Assembly: GCA_947179485.1 (NCBI GenBank)
Contig: OX359246.1
Coordinates: 52,183,632-52,247,631 of the forward strand
DNA from: Allacma fusca
Lineage: Eukaryota > Arthropoda > Collembola > Symphypleona > Sminthuridae
DNA: 64,000 bases
Reading direction: 5' to 3'
Shown: piece after piece, positions 31,724-41,604 of the stretch
How the letters are laid out: the number at the start of each line of letters is the position of its first letter
Position numbering within the stretch: the first letter of the stretch is position 1
The notes under the pieces: generated by a model
The model's input: the letters and a program-made list of their open reading frames with translations, nothing else
Told to the model about the DNA's origin: nothing
Database searches by the model: none
Position numbers and translations under genes: made by a program

Positions 31724-32400
31724 CAGTGCTCTCAGTTAGACACCCTTACTTACTCTTTACTCATAATTTTGTCTCTCATGATGTCCAGTACTTACTTTTT
31801 ACTTACTCAGGGGCTTCATGGTGGCTATCTTACTTACTCATTACTCCCTCAAAATTTCGGGTCGCAGTGTAATACTTACTCTTTACTTACTTATTCGCAA
31901 AAATAAGCTGATATTACTTACTCTTTACTTACTTTTGCCTGCATAGTACTCAAGTAATACTTACTCATTTTCAAATATAATTCACATCACTCCCATCTTT
32001 GGTAGTGTATAGTCAACGACTCAAGTTTAACGAGTTGCATCGTCGCAAGTATTTAAAGGCATTGTTTACCTATGGCCTGTGTTATCTGCCTCCATTAACC
32101 ATATATAAGTCATGGACAATGTCGGAGAACATTTTTTCTATGGTAGTTACTCCAGTAAAGAAGAGTTTACTTACTCAATACTTACTTTTTGATACTTTGC
32201 ATTTCGTCTTACTTACTCATTACTTACATTGCACTGGGGAATGAGTGTTCGTACTTACTCTTTACTTACTTAAACATCAACCTTTTTAAAATTACTTACT
32301 CATTACTTACTCATACTTGCAGATGTAAGTACGAGTAAGTACAATACTCACTTACTCACTTTATGAAAAATTCGAGTAATGAGTAAAATTGAGAGCACTG
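31724..32400. mobile_element. hAT-like element built of TTACTTACTC words
   Basis: A 677-bp element with perfect 11-bp TIRs CAGTGCTCTCA and an exact 8-bp flanking duplication ctacatag (31716-31723 and 32401-32408). The interior is a degenerate array of TTACTTACTC and CTTTACTTACT words, which flip to GAGTAAGTA-type words near the right end. A short non-array patch at about 31985-32130 is non-coding. The TIR and 8-bp duplication identify a hAT-type insertion. Confidence 0.88.
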
Positions 32401-32541
32401 CTACATAGAGACTTGCTAAACAGTGAAATGAACGCGAGCGCGCGAATATTTGATTCTTACCATCACGGTCACTATCCACTCTTTCAACTTAGAAGAGCGG
32501 ATGGTGTGAATTTCGCTTATGAAATTTTCCAAGATTCTTCT

Positions 32542-32763
32542 AAAGGACACCGTACAATCCTTACGAGAAAATGCCCTCCGTTCGATTTTAACAAACAAAT
32601 TACAGTAGGGTGCGCCTTTATGCGTAGATCATTTTTGATAATTGCCCCAATGAAATCTGACGACGGGATTCGGAGATATCCCGCATCAAGGCGCACCCTG
32701 CAGTAATTTTTGTTAAAATCGAACAGAGGGCATTTTCTCGTAAGGATTGTGCGGTGTTCTTTG
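32542..32763. repeat. Foldback element with 75-bp inverted arms
   Basis: The left arm (32542-32617) and right arm (32688-32763) are near-perfect reverse complements, both containing ACAATCCTTACGAGAAAATG and the GGGTGCGCCT motif, around a 70-bp centre. A related half copy occurs at 35944-36083. Flanking sequences show no duplication. Confidence 0.75.
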
Positions 32764-33284
32764 TTCACATACTATCTATAGTATATATATATATCTGTAG
32801 TTAGTCCTAAAACTTAGGATATAAAAGCAAAGTCAGGATATTTGGAGAAAGCAAATTTTGAAAGTTTTAAATTAGTTGCTGAAGTTGTAACATTTGTTTC
32901 CAAATATATGTTGTGATAGGGTTGTAGAAAAATTCATGGACCTTTTAGGAAATTAATTAATATGTGTACCTAACTTAAGCATTGGGGGCATGATTTGACC
33001 CGTACTAATAGGTAGCATTCGTTACTTTTCGCAGTGTACATCCAGTGAAAATAATGCAACTGTAATACAGTGTTCCGTATGTAGTAAAGATACCAGCTAC
33101 AATTTAAACTCTTTATAAACAGGGTTTCCTTCCCAAATAACACATGCACATTTCTGAAAGGCTAAATAGGTATAGCCTATATAATTTTGCTGGCATAAAA
33201 TGAAATTAGAATAATATTTTATTAAAACTTGAAAAATTAGACTTTTGAAGCGTTTTCATTAAAATAGTAGACTTTGCCCCAGTC
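32764..33284. other. No gene seen
   Basis: AT-rich with no supported frame. Confidence 0.4.
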
Positions 33285-33640
33285 ACTCCAAACTGTATGG
33301 GATTCCTATAGGATGCAAGTTCTGTGAGAAAATGTACCACAAATCCCACAAGCCATATAGGATCTTATAGAAATCATTCAGCTCGTCAGAAACTTGTACG
33401 CGATTCTTATAAGTAAAGGCATCATAGGAAGTTATTATACAAAATTCCTATAAGTCGGGTAGCATAATTTCTGCAAGTTCGCGTACCATAGGAGGTCTTC
33501 AGAAAAATCTTACAAGTTGGCGGTACCACAGGAAGATTTTTAAAAAATCCTATATGTTGGGTGCCACATATCCTGCGTGTTGGAGTACCATAAGAAATTT
33601 TCAGAAAAATCCTATATGTATATAATGAAACAGGTTTTCA
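33285..33640. repeat. Degenerate CCTATAG repeat of about 40-45 bp
   Basis: Imperfect units combining AGAAAAATCCTATA, an AAGTTGG-like word and GTACCATAGGA recur about seven times. One more unit occurs at 34051-34085. CCTATAG and CTATAGG versions alternate. Confidence 0.5.
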
Positions 33641-33769
33641 AAATACCGAACCTAGAATTGATTCTTGTAAATTGATCGGTCCTGCACGCCTCTAATTTAG
33701 CATAAACGTATAGCTTCATCGTCAGAGGATAAACTATTTACATAAAGGTATTCAGTTAACAGGTTGCAT

Positions 33770-34040
33770 ATTGCAAAGTGTGGCTTTTTTTACTGCGTAG
33801 AGTAGTGTGATAGTTGTAATGTAGAGTAACGCTAATTTTAACTTCCGGCAAGTAGTGGCAGAGTAGAGTAAAGGTGCTCTCTGAAAGTAAAACTGGTGGA
33901 AAGCAGTGTAGTGGTAGTATTGATTAACGATAAAATAGAGTATTAGTAGAGTAGTTGTTAAAGGCAATTAATGTTTGTAGTGTAGTGGTAAGCAATAGCA
34001 TTTACCCTAAGTCATTAGAGTAGTGTAATGGAAAATTGAA
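33770..34040. repeat. GTAGAGTAG word array
   Basis: Imperfect GTAGAGTAGTG and GTAGTGGTAG words are scattered over 270 bp, embedded between two blocks of the CCTATAG repeat. No bounding TIR found. Confidence 0.4.
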
Positions 34041-34432
34041 TGGCCACCTATGGTACCATAGGAAATTTTTAGAAAAATCCCGTACTTGCTTTAGTTGATT
34101 TGACAAGGATTCTGCGCTCCACAGCTTTTGTTCAAGACAAATCGTAACCGCCAAATTCGCCATACTTCATCAACAGCAGTTGACGTTCACGTACTCTTTC
34201 GTTGTGCTGAACGTCAAATCGACTTACCTGTTATTTTGGTTATTTCAATTTTAACTCACAATTAATAAAAGTAAGAAAACAGGAAAATATAACCAGTGTG
34301 TTTGCTGTTTTTTCAATTCCGATGTTAAATTACATTCTTGTGGCTGCAATTTTATTTTGTCAAGTGTTACATGTTGTTTCCACATAGAACTATGTACAGT
34401 GTAGGGTGTAATACGGATGAAATTTTGAGATG

Positions 34433-34766
34433 TACAGTGGAGTGACAAAATATTGTTCGATTGGGAATTTAAAAAAAACTGCTTTTTTTCGGACGTACAA
34501 ACTCAAGAAATAGTGTAGTATTACTGACATATATGTTAAATCCTCCTATTGGAACGAATTTTCGCGTCAATAATCAGAATTATTTCAACACTTACGTCAG
34601 CTGGTGGATAAAAAACTAAGAGAGGGACAAAAGATTGTTCGATCCATTGGATTTTTATGTTTAGTAGCGAGTAGCTCCTCCTTTAGCTTTAATAATCTCA
34701 TAAATACGGTTTGGAACGCAATACATGGGATTTTTGGGTTTCGTTGGAGGGTTTAGCTGACCATTA
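34433..34766. mobile_element. Tc1-like transposon end (IR/DR type), cut by the assembly gap
   Basis: A TA precedes CAGTGGAGTGACAAAATATT (from 34435). A second similar copy, GAGAGGGACAAAAGATTG, lies about 183 bp further in; both continue with TTGTTCGAT. This paired direct-repeat terminus is typical of some Tc1-like elements. A transposase C terminus lies just inside on the minus strand, and the remainder falls in the N run. Confidence 0.65.
34661..34766 (-). CDS. Tc1-like transposase C terminus, partial
   Basis: On the minus strand, reading out of the gap, about 34 codons end with CVPNRIYEIIKAKGGATRY and a TAA stop at 34663-34661. The pattern P-x-R-I-x-x-x-I-x-x-x-G-G-x-T-x-Y at the very end of the protein is characteristic of Tc1-like DDE transposases. 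The catalytic part is not visible because of the gap. Confidence 0.65.
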
Positions 34767-34966
34767 NNNNNNNNNNNNNNNNNNNNNNNNNNNNNNNNNN
34801 NNNNNNNNNNNNNNNNNNNNNNNNNNNNNNNNNNNNNNNNNNNNNNNNNNNNNNNNNNNNNNNNNNNNNNNNNNNNNNNNNNNNNNNNNNNNNNNNNNNN
34901 NNNNNNNNNNNNNNNNNNNNNNNNNNNNNNNNNNNNNNNNNNNNNNNNNNNNNNNNNNNNNNNNNN
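34767..34966. other. Assembly gap (N run)
   Basis: 200 unresolved bases between the Tc1-like end and the 147-bp tandem repeat. The true size is unknown. Confidence 0.99.
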
Positions 34967-35815
34967 CCTGAGAAAGATCTATTCCGGGCCGATTTCATTA
35001 AGATTAGGGGCGGGAAACCGGTATAGGTGCGCTATTTGTATACGAGGTCACTGATGCGTAACAAGGTCACTATTTATAACCAAACATGACAGGCAACTTG
35101 CTGGTACAAACCTGAGAAAGATCTAGTCTATTCCGGGCCGATTCCATTAAGGTTAGGGGCGGGAAACCGGTATAGGTGCGTTATTTGTATACGAGGTCAC
35201 TGATGCTTCACAAGGTCACCAACTGGAACCAAACGTGACAGACAACTCATCTGGGCTTAAACCGAATCTTCTAGCATATTTGCTGGAAATTAGAATGATT
35301 TTTAGGCAATAACACCGGTATGGGTGTGACATTGACCTCGGAGGTCACATCAGGGTCATTGTGTCACTAAATGGAACCAAACTTGTCAGGAAACTTATCT
35401 GGACTTGAACTAAAAGTTCTAGCCTATTTATAGAAATTAGAATGATTTTAGGCACCAAATCCGGTATGGACAAGATATTTACTTTGGAGGTCACATCTAG
35501 GTCATCGTGTCACCAAATGGAACCAAACTTGACAGGCAACTTATCTGGGCTTAAACTAAAAGTTCTAGTCTATTTGCGGGCAATTCGAATGATTTTAAGG
35601 CACCAAATCCGGTATAGGTAAGGTATTGACCTCGGAGGTCACAGCTGGGTCATCGTGTCACAAACTGGAACCAAACTCGACACACGTTGAATACATGTCT
35701 AATGAAAGCCCTAGTTCTAATCTGGGCCAGTTTCATCAGCGTTTAGAATATGAAACCGGTATCGACGTTCTTTGACCTCTTGAGGTCATTATCTTGGAAA
35801 GTTGAGGTCATATCT
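34967..35815. repeat. Tandem repeat of about 147 bp
   Basis: GGAACCAAAC anchors recur at about 35225, 35373, 35519 and 35667, with a variant near 35077, giving a spacing of 146-148 bp. Other shared words are CGGTATAGGT, GACCTCGGAGGTCAC and TTATCTGGGCTTAAAC. About five to six units are seen, and the array enters the N gap on its left. It is non-coding. Confidence 0.85.
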
Positions 35816-35943
35816 CGCTGAAATTTTTTTACACGTTATTTAATTTTTATTCTTGCCATTTTTGAAGTTATATTGCTAATTTTCACGGTTTTAAATTTTT
35901 GGTACCCCTTGAGCCCCCCCTCATTTTTCGGTAACTTTAACCC

Positions 35944-36083
35944 GGGATATCTCCGAATCCTGCATTACGATTTCTTTGGGCCAATTATCAAAAATGATCT
36001 ACTCTTCAAGGTGCACCCTCCAGTAATTTTCTTATCGAGATCGAACAGGGGGCATATTCTCGTAAGGATTGTGCGGTGTCCTT
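35944..36083. repeat. Half copy of the 32542-32763 foldback
   Basis: Shares GGATATCTCCGAATCC, AATTATCAAAAATGATCTAC, GGTGCACCCT and TCTCGTAAGGATTGTGCGGT with the right half of the foldback near 32670-32760. Only one arm is present. Confidence 0.65.
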
Positions 36084-36119
36084 CATTGGCACGAGACATC
36101 CCATTCGCCTCGGCGGATG

Positions 36120-36245
36120 GCTTGAATGCTAGTTTCAGTTTAAGGTGTAGTGGTTATTGGTAGTCTATTTCGGTTTAAGTTGTAATGATTACTCGTAGGC
36201 TATTTCAGTTTAAGGTGTAGTGATTATTTGTAAGTTAATTCATTG
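36120..36245. repeat. Three units of a 47-bp repeat
   Basis: GTTTAAGGTGTAGTG-like cores occur three times about 47 bp apart, each followed by GATTATT/GGTTATT-type sequence. Confidence 0.55.
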
Positions 36246-36439
36246 ACCCCATTCAAGAATTATTTGTTGGTTTGCTCACCTTACATTCTAGGGGTTATGT
36301 TTACGTTACTTTTTAACGGTTCAAAAAACATCTATGATAGCTCCCGTATCTAATCTAATCTAGGATTGGGCTCGCTCCTAGAATTTTCATGTTATGTTTG
36401 CATAAGTTTATTAATTATTAAGTGCATTATTTATTTATT

Positions 36440-36800
36440 ATTTAATTTTATGATAACGCGTAATTTTTTAAATGTATTAATTTTAGTCGTGAATTGTTAA
36501 TTCTTAAAAATAGATTACTACTTGTAATCGACAATTTGAATAATTTTTAACGATAAACGTTAATCGTAATTATCGAGATTAATTTTTAAGTAATCGTTTT
36601 TTATCAATTTTAATTTTAATCCTCAGTGAAGATTTTTTTCACAGTAAACTATAATTTATTATAGTAATCGCCAGTTGAGAAATCTTCCAAAGCAATCATT
36701 ATTTGTAATTTTCGATTATAAAAACGTTTTTTAAATAATCATTATTTGGAATTTTTGTTACTTGCGGCTTATAAGTAATTTTTCAAATTGTGAAATCTAT
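36440..36800. repeat. AT-rich TAATCG word region
   Basis: Many imperfect TAATCGTTAATCG, GTAATCG and CGATTA words in both orientations. No TIR or duplication found. Confidence 0.35.
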
Positions 36801-37424
36801 TTTTACTGACCATGTCCGCAATTTTCAATTCTAATGGTAGGTGCCAGTTAGCTGTACGAGAAGCCCATATGTAATTTCCTTCAATATGGATTAGCACATT
36901 AGCGAACATGGATTCTCAAATTTCTTCCCTTCCAAAATATTGAAAAATATTTTTGATTAGAAAACATTTCGGAAATGATGATTAGGGTTTTGATCTCAAA
37001 ACGGTTGCGTCGGTGCGTGTTATGACACCGGAACAACCAAGTGGTGTCACAATTAAGTATCTAGAATTGAATTTGTTTCAACGATTTTGTTTCAAGTGTG
37101 AATTGATGAGGAAATTCGGAATAGAATCATTTAACTAACTTGAATTTACTCGAAACCTGAATGGTTGCTTTGTAAATTAAATTCCAGAAATCCACGGGTC
37201 TTATAAGTTAATAACATATTTGCAAGTAATTATTTTTACTTACTTCTGTAGCATTTCACTCCAATCATTTACACTTACATATATGCAGTATTTGAGTGAA
37301 TAACCATATACATATGTATGCCAAAACCGCTCTCGCTGTTAATATTCAAAAGTACAAACACATTGATTTCACATAATACAATAAATAGCGTACTATGGTT
37401 TTAAAGCAAGCATAAACGAAGTAT
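36801..37424. other. No gene seen
   Basis: No supported frame or repeat. Confidence 0.4.
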
Positions 37425-37694
37425 TTGGGTACGGGAACCGTTTAAAATGTCCGAGTACTGTTACAGGTTGCATGCATTTTTGGGGTACAGGTATAATGCG
37501 GGTAAATGTACTTGGTTTCAGACTACGGCGCGAAAAAGTGGTACCTGGATTATTGGGTATGGTTACGGGTGTAGATGCAAGATAAGCAATAACCGCATTT
37601 TGTTTTTATGTTATTTCGGGTCGGGATGGGGACACATCTTTGTTCCAAGGTTTTTGGGCCTGGATACTTGGTTGGAACCAGGCATGAGCAACTG
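37425..37694. repeat. GGGTAC word array, right end of a hAT-like element
   Basis: GGGTAC-type words, with a core clearly related to 1570-1650 (GGGGTACAGGTATAATGCGG). The right edge ends AGGCATGAGCAACTG; its complement CAGTTGCTCATGCCTGG resembles CAGTGCTCGGCACGGG at 802. The 8 bases after it (ctggcagg) are not found on the left, so the left end appears lost. Confidence 0.5.
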
Positions 37695-38490
37695 CTGGCA
37701 GGATTGAGCCCCATTGACGTCCCGAGATGAAGAGAGGTGGTACGCCCCAGGTACGCATTTCTTAAATACGGGCTTTAGAGGCTCGGAATTGATGCAAAAT
37801 TGTTCACTGGCATACTACTAGCTTAAATTATTTTTTTTAAACCGATCGGGTAACATGATACCAGGCCTGGTTTTGGCCGCTTAGAAATGCATTACTAAAG
37901 TTGATGTATGCCTATTTGTACCAAATAAAATGCTTTTGTGTTTAAAATCAAATCCCGAATCTATTTCTGGTCACTCGGCATACAACAACTCTAGTAATGC
38001 ATGTGACCACTATATAAGTATATAGTGGTCAGGGGTCACTATATAAATACATACACATCCAGGCATACCAGCACGAATCCGACAAAGTTGTACTTATATA
38101 CGTTATTGAAAATCAGTTATTTTACACTTTTTTAATATAATCACTAATTTTTTCTGCTTCAGACTTCGAATTTTAAATTTTGAATTTCTTTGAGAGACTG
38201 AGGACTTTGCGTAACTTTGGTCGAATCATTACTAAATTATTTAAGTTATTGCAAAGAAACTAATAATTATATTATGATGATTAAAAGCAACTAGGAATTA
38301 GTTTAAAATATTTCAATGCACTAATAAGGAACAAAGTACTTAAGTACACAGGACCTAATAAATAAGCATTTGATTTAGTACACATACATACATACAATAT
38401 GAAACCGCTGAAAATAAAAACGTAGTCCAAATTCTAAATGCATTTAATTGAGCTAAACTCAGAGATGTATCCCTTCACTCTGACTGGCTG
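37695..38490. other. No gene; perfect 26-bp palindrome at 38005-38030
   Basis: GACCACTATATA-AG-TATATAGTGGTC is a perfect inverted repeat with a 2-base loop. Its CCACTATATA word recurs at 38491-38700. Nothing else is assigned. Confidence 0.5.
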
Positions 38491-38700
38491 ACCACTATAT
38501 ACAGGTCCTTCAAGCTGCATTTTTAACTGAAGGGGTATGATAATTAGTCCACTATGAGCAGGTTTCCACTATATAGAAAACCATTATATGGAGGGAGTTT
38601 CCTATGTTACAGGATAGGAGTTGAGACCGGGAAGTAAAATGTGTCCACTATTAACAGGAATCTATTATATGAACGGCCATTATATACAGGTTTTACTGTA
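38491..38700. repeat. CCACTATATACAGG word array with a pogo-like end
   Basis: CCACTATATACAGG, CCACTATATAG and CCATTATATACAGG words recur. The right edge TATACAGGTTTTACTGTA reads from the other strand as TACAGTAAAACCTGTATA, resembling TIRs of pogo/Tigger-type elements that duplicate TA. The matching left end was not found. Confidence 0.4.
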
Positions 38701-39553
38701 TTTGGGTACTTTTATGAAAACGTAAAATCATAAAAGCAGCCTACTCTACAACATGCGCTGAGTTGAGCACAACACAAATTTAATATTTCATGAACCTCAT
38801 TTGAATTTTTTCATGGGTGCAGCCTTCGTTTATTTTATAAAGTCCCATGGGTAGTAGATTCTTCATTCTCGTAGATATTGTTTATGCCTTTGTTTTACCG
38901 GAATTCGAACAAATTTACTTGACAAGCTATTCCACTTTTTTGATGAAATTTAATGTGAAAATAATATTGACTATTTCAAGAATCCAAAGTTACTTTGTTT
39001 AGGAGGAAGTGGTAATATCGGAAATACAAAGTGTCAATAATCAACAGTTTAACGTATTGCACATATTGTACATACTCTAAAAACCTGATACGAATTTTGC
39101 TACAAAATTAGGAAATCAAATATTTTATTCAGTAATTTGTTTGTATGGGCTAATGAGACAGCAAACGTTGCTGTCGTATACATTGCACAAATTAATAACC
39201 ACTCAGTATTGGTCAACAAAAAAAGGCCACACATGCAATTTAGGATTTAGCCACGTTATAAATCCAACCTAACCAAAATATAATAAGCTGCATGTGTGCG
39301 ATATAAAATATGTAAAACTAATCATTAACAAATAAGATGGTTGTAATGGAATCCTTTAGGAGTACTTGAACAGTACTACAAAACTTGACAAAACTACTAC
39401 AAAACATAAAAGAGTGCATACAGAAGAGCTGCAAGTCATGAAGTTTGATTTCAACGAAAACGTTTTTTACAAATTGAAATATTAGTTACAACAAATTCTG
39501 AGAATCTTAAAAGAAGGACCTGGGTACAGGTCCAGGTACAGCCAGATATATGT
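38701..39553. other. No gene seen
   Basis: AT-rich. A short GGTACAGGTCCAGGTACAG patch at 39523-39541 resembles the GGGTAC arrays and the patch at 43983-43998. Confidence 0.4.
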
Positions 39554-39760
39554 CCCAGGAAAGATTTTTCTCTGGCTCTGTGCTGTTTCAGTAACGGAAT
39601 GCTGGCTCTCTGCTGGAATCGGTAAACTGCGGGAAATACCATTGCGTTTTTCTTGGGGCTTCATAAAGGATACAATCCAGCGCGTAGCCATCAAATATAA
39701 TACACTCGCAAATTTTCCAAAACGAAAACTGCAGCCAGCCAGCACACACTTGATCAGAAC
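39554..39760. repeat. Left terminal/subterminal GCTGG repeats of the transposon
   Basis: CTCTGGCTCTG, GCTGGCTCTCTGCTGG, CCAGCGCG and GCCAGCCAGCAC occur in 200 bp. The same words in both orientations cluster at 43680-43853. Confidence 0.6.
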
Positions 39761-39926
39761 TATTTTAGGCGCGGTAATTTATTATAAGGATAACGGTCTT
39801 TGTGTACTCATGCAGTAAATGATTTTCACATTCTCGCGTGTATCTGCAGTTTATTATTTCAGTACATTAAATCTGTTTTCGCGTGGTGGTGGAGTCATAT
39901 AATCTAAGGTGAGTTTTAGTTACAAA

Positions 39927-41604
39927 ATGGAACGAGAATTCTGTGTTGTAGAATTCCTACCTTATAAATCGGTGGCTTTAATTCCAACATGCTGGCTCAA
40001 AAATAAACAGACTTGCTTTTGGCCTGTGAACTTTAAGGGAAAAAAATTGCAAACAGCCATTAAGAAGAAGACAGCCGGACAAAACCCTTTGGAAAGAATA
40101 TGAAGTAAAGATTTATCGATCATTAGGTAATTAGATTTTATCTCATTAGTATTAAATGTTTACACTATATCGAATTCAAAATAGAAGGTACATTGAAGAG
40201 TAATAATTAACTACAGAATTATTTATTAGATGATTACGATTACGGGCTCATATTGGCTAAAAAGGCAGACGTCACGTCCGACTTGTGTTCAGAGTTTGAG
40301 GACAGGGAATTTAGGATGAGGTCAGTCAAGACTACACGAAACAATGATTTCGTTTATTCCGAAGTGATTCCGGAGGGTGCGGAAAACTCCTGTGCAAGTG
40401 TGAGCAGTCAGCCGCAGTCCAACAGTGTGGATCAAATCATTGAACCACAGAGTAACCTCTTTTTGCGTAAGTATCATTTATAGTCAATGCATACGCACGG
40501 TCTAATTAATGCTTCATTGTGGGAGCAGAACATTTAGACGCAATACAACATTCACATCTGGAAGATCCCATCAATTTAACTGCAGATCAATCAGTGGCTA
40601 CTGATGAAAGTGAAAATTATATCACGGAGGTTCTGTTTCCTACAAATACTGCAGTAAGTAGTTCCATCACATCTAACTCCGAAATAGAGACCCTCAAGGC
40701 TGAAGTAAATGGTAAATGTTACATTTTTCAATCCTTGATTCCTAACATTATGATTGTTGTAAGTGTAAATGTGTTTGTGATTTAATTATAACTATGCAAG
40801 CATTACATAGTTATCGTGATTTTAATATCAGGTTTGCGAGCGTTTGTTGCTGAGCAGCTTGCTAGTCTAAAAGATGGAATGCGAGAATTTTCTCAAGCGC
40901 AAAATTTCCCAAGTGGTAGTAGAAGCGTTTCCAGATTTGATTTTGAACCACTGATGAACATAATTCCAATATCATCTGAGGAATCTTTGGAAAGTGCGTT
41001 TGAGTGGTTAAAAGCCTCAGCAAATGCTAGTCTACTGGTAAATGTTTTTGTTTTTAACTTGTTTGAACTGAAATAACTGTATAAAATGTTTATCAATTAT
41101 AAGTGTTGTTTACTGATTGTTAATATAGAGGCGTTACTTCCACAAAATTGGGGATACCAATGTCGGTAAAGTAACCCGATCAATTTTGGAGAAGCTCTTT
41201 ACACGAAACTTTGCTATCCGGGTGGGCTACAAAGGAGGAGGCATAAAAAAATTCAGTTCAAATATTGTCCCCTTCACAATATTGTTATTGGTAAGCATAA
41301 TAACTATTAATTATTAAACATAAGATAACTTACTTACGATAAACTTTGAAACAACCGGTTTCCATTTTATCTAAACATATTATATGTAGAAACCGTTCGA
41401 CGCAATTTTACCCAGTCTGAAATTGTTACTGACAAATTAATTAACACGGAAATCTCTAATTGGTTTCGCGGATCTAAGGACAGGCATGAAGGACGAAGGC
41501 GCCCTCAAACTGGCATCAGTGAGCAGAGCAAAAAGGCGAAGAATTGCACAAGACAAGAAGATATTTCAAGCTGCAATTCAGGTTCAAGTGAACCAGAAAT
41601 TTGA
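39927..41604 (+). CDS. DUF4806-domain protein, six exons
   Basis: Exons by GT-AG and homology are 39927-40126, 40230-40466, 40529-40711, 40832-41037, 41129-41290 and 41390-41604. Exon 1 has the family N-terminal module: FCVVEFLPYKSVALIPTCWL, CFWPVNFKGKK and, after a 1-base frame change near 40083, LWKEYEVKIYRSL. Exon 2 has KKADVTSDLCSEFEDREFRM. Exons 4 and 5 form DUF4806 (LMNIIPISSEESLESAFEWL, RRYFHKIGDTNVGKVTRSIL, FAIRVGYKGGG). The last exon has ETVRRNFTQSEI and ISNWFRGSKDR. As I read it the final junction is off by one base. Function is unknown. Such genes are frequent in arthropods, and this one lies within TIRs ahead of a transposase. Confidence 0.7.

Noticed and set aside
34711..34998. 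Open frames across the gap
   Set aside because: They consist of N-derived unknown residues.
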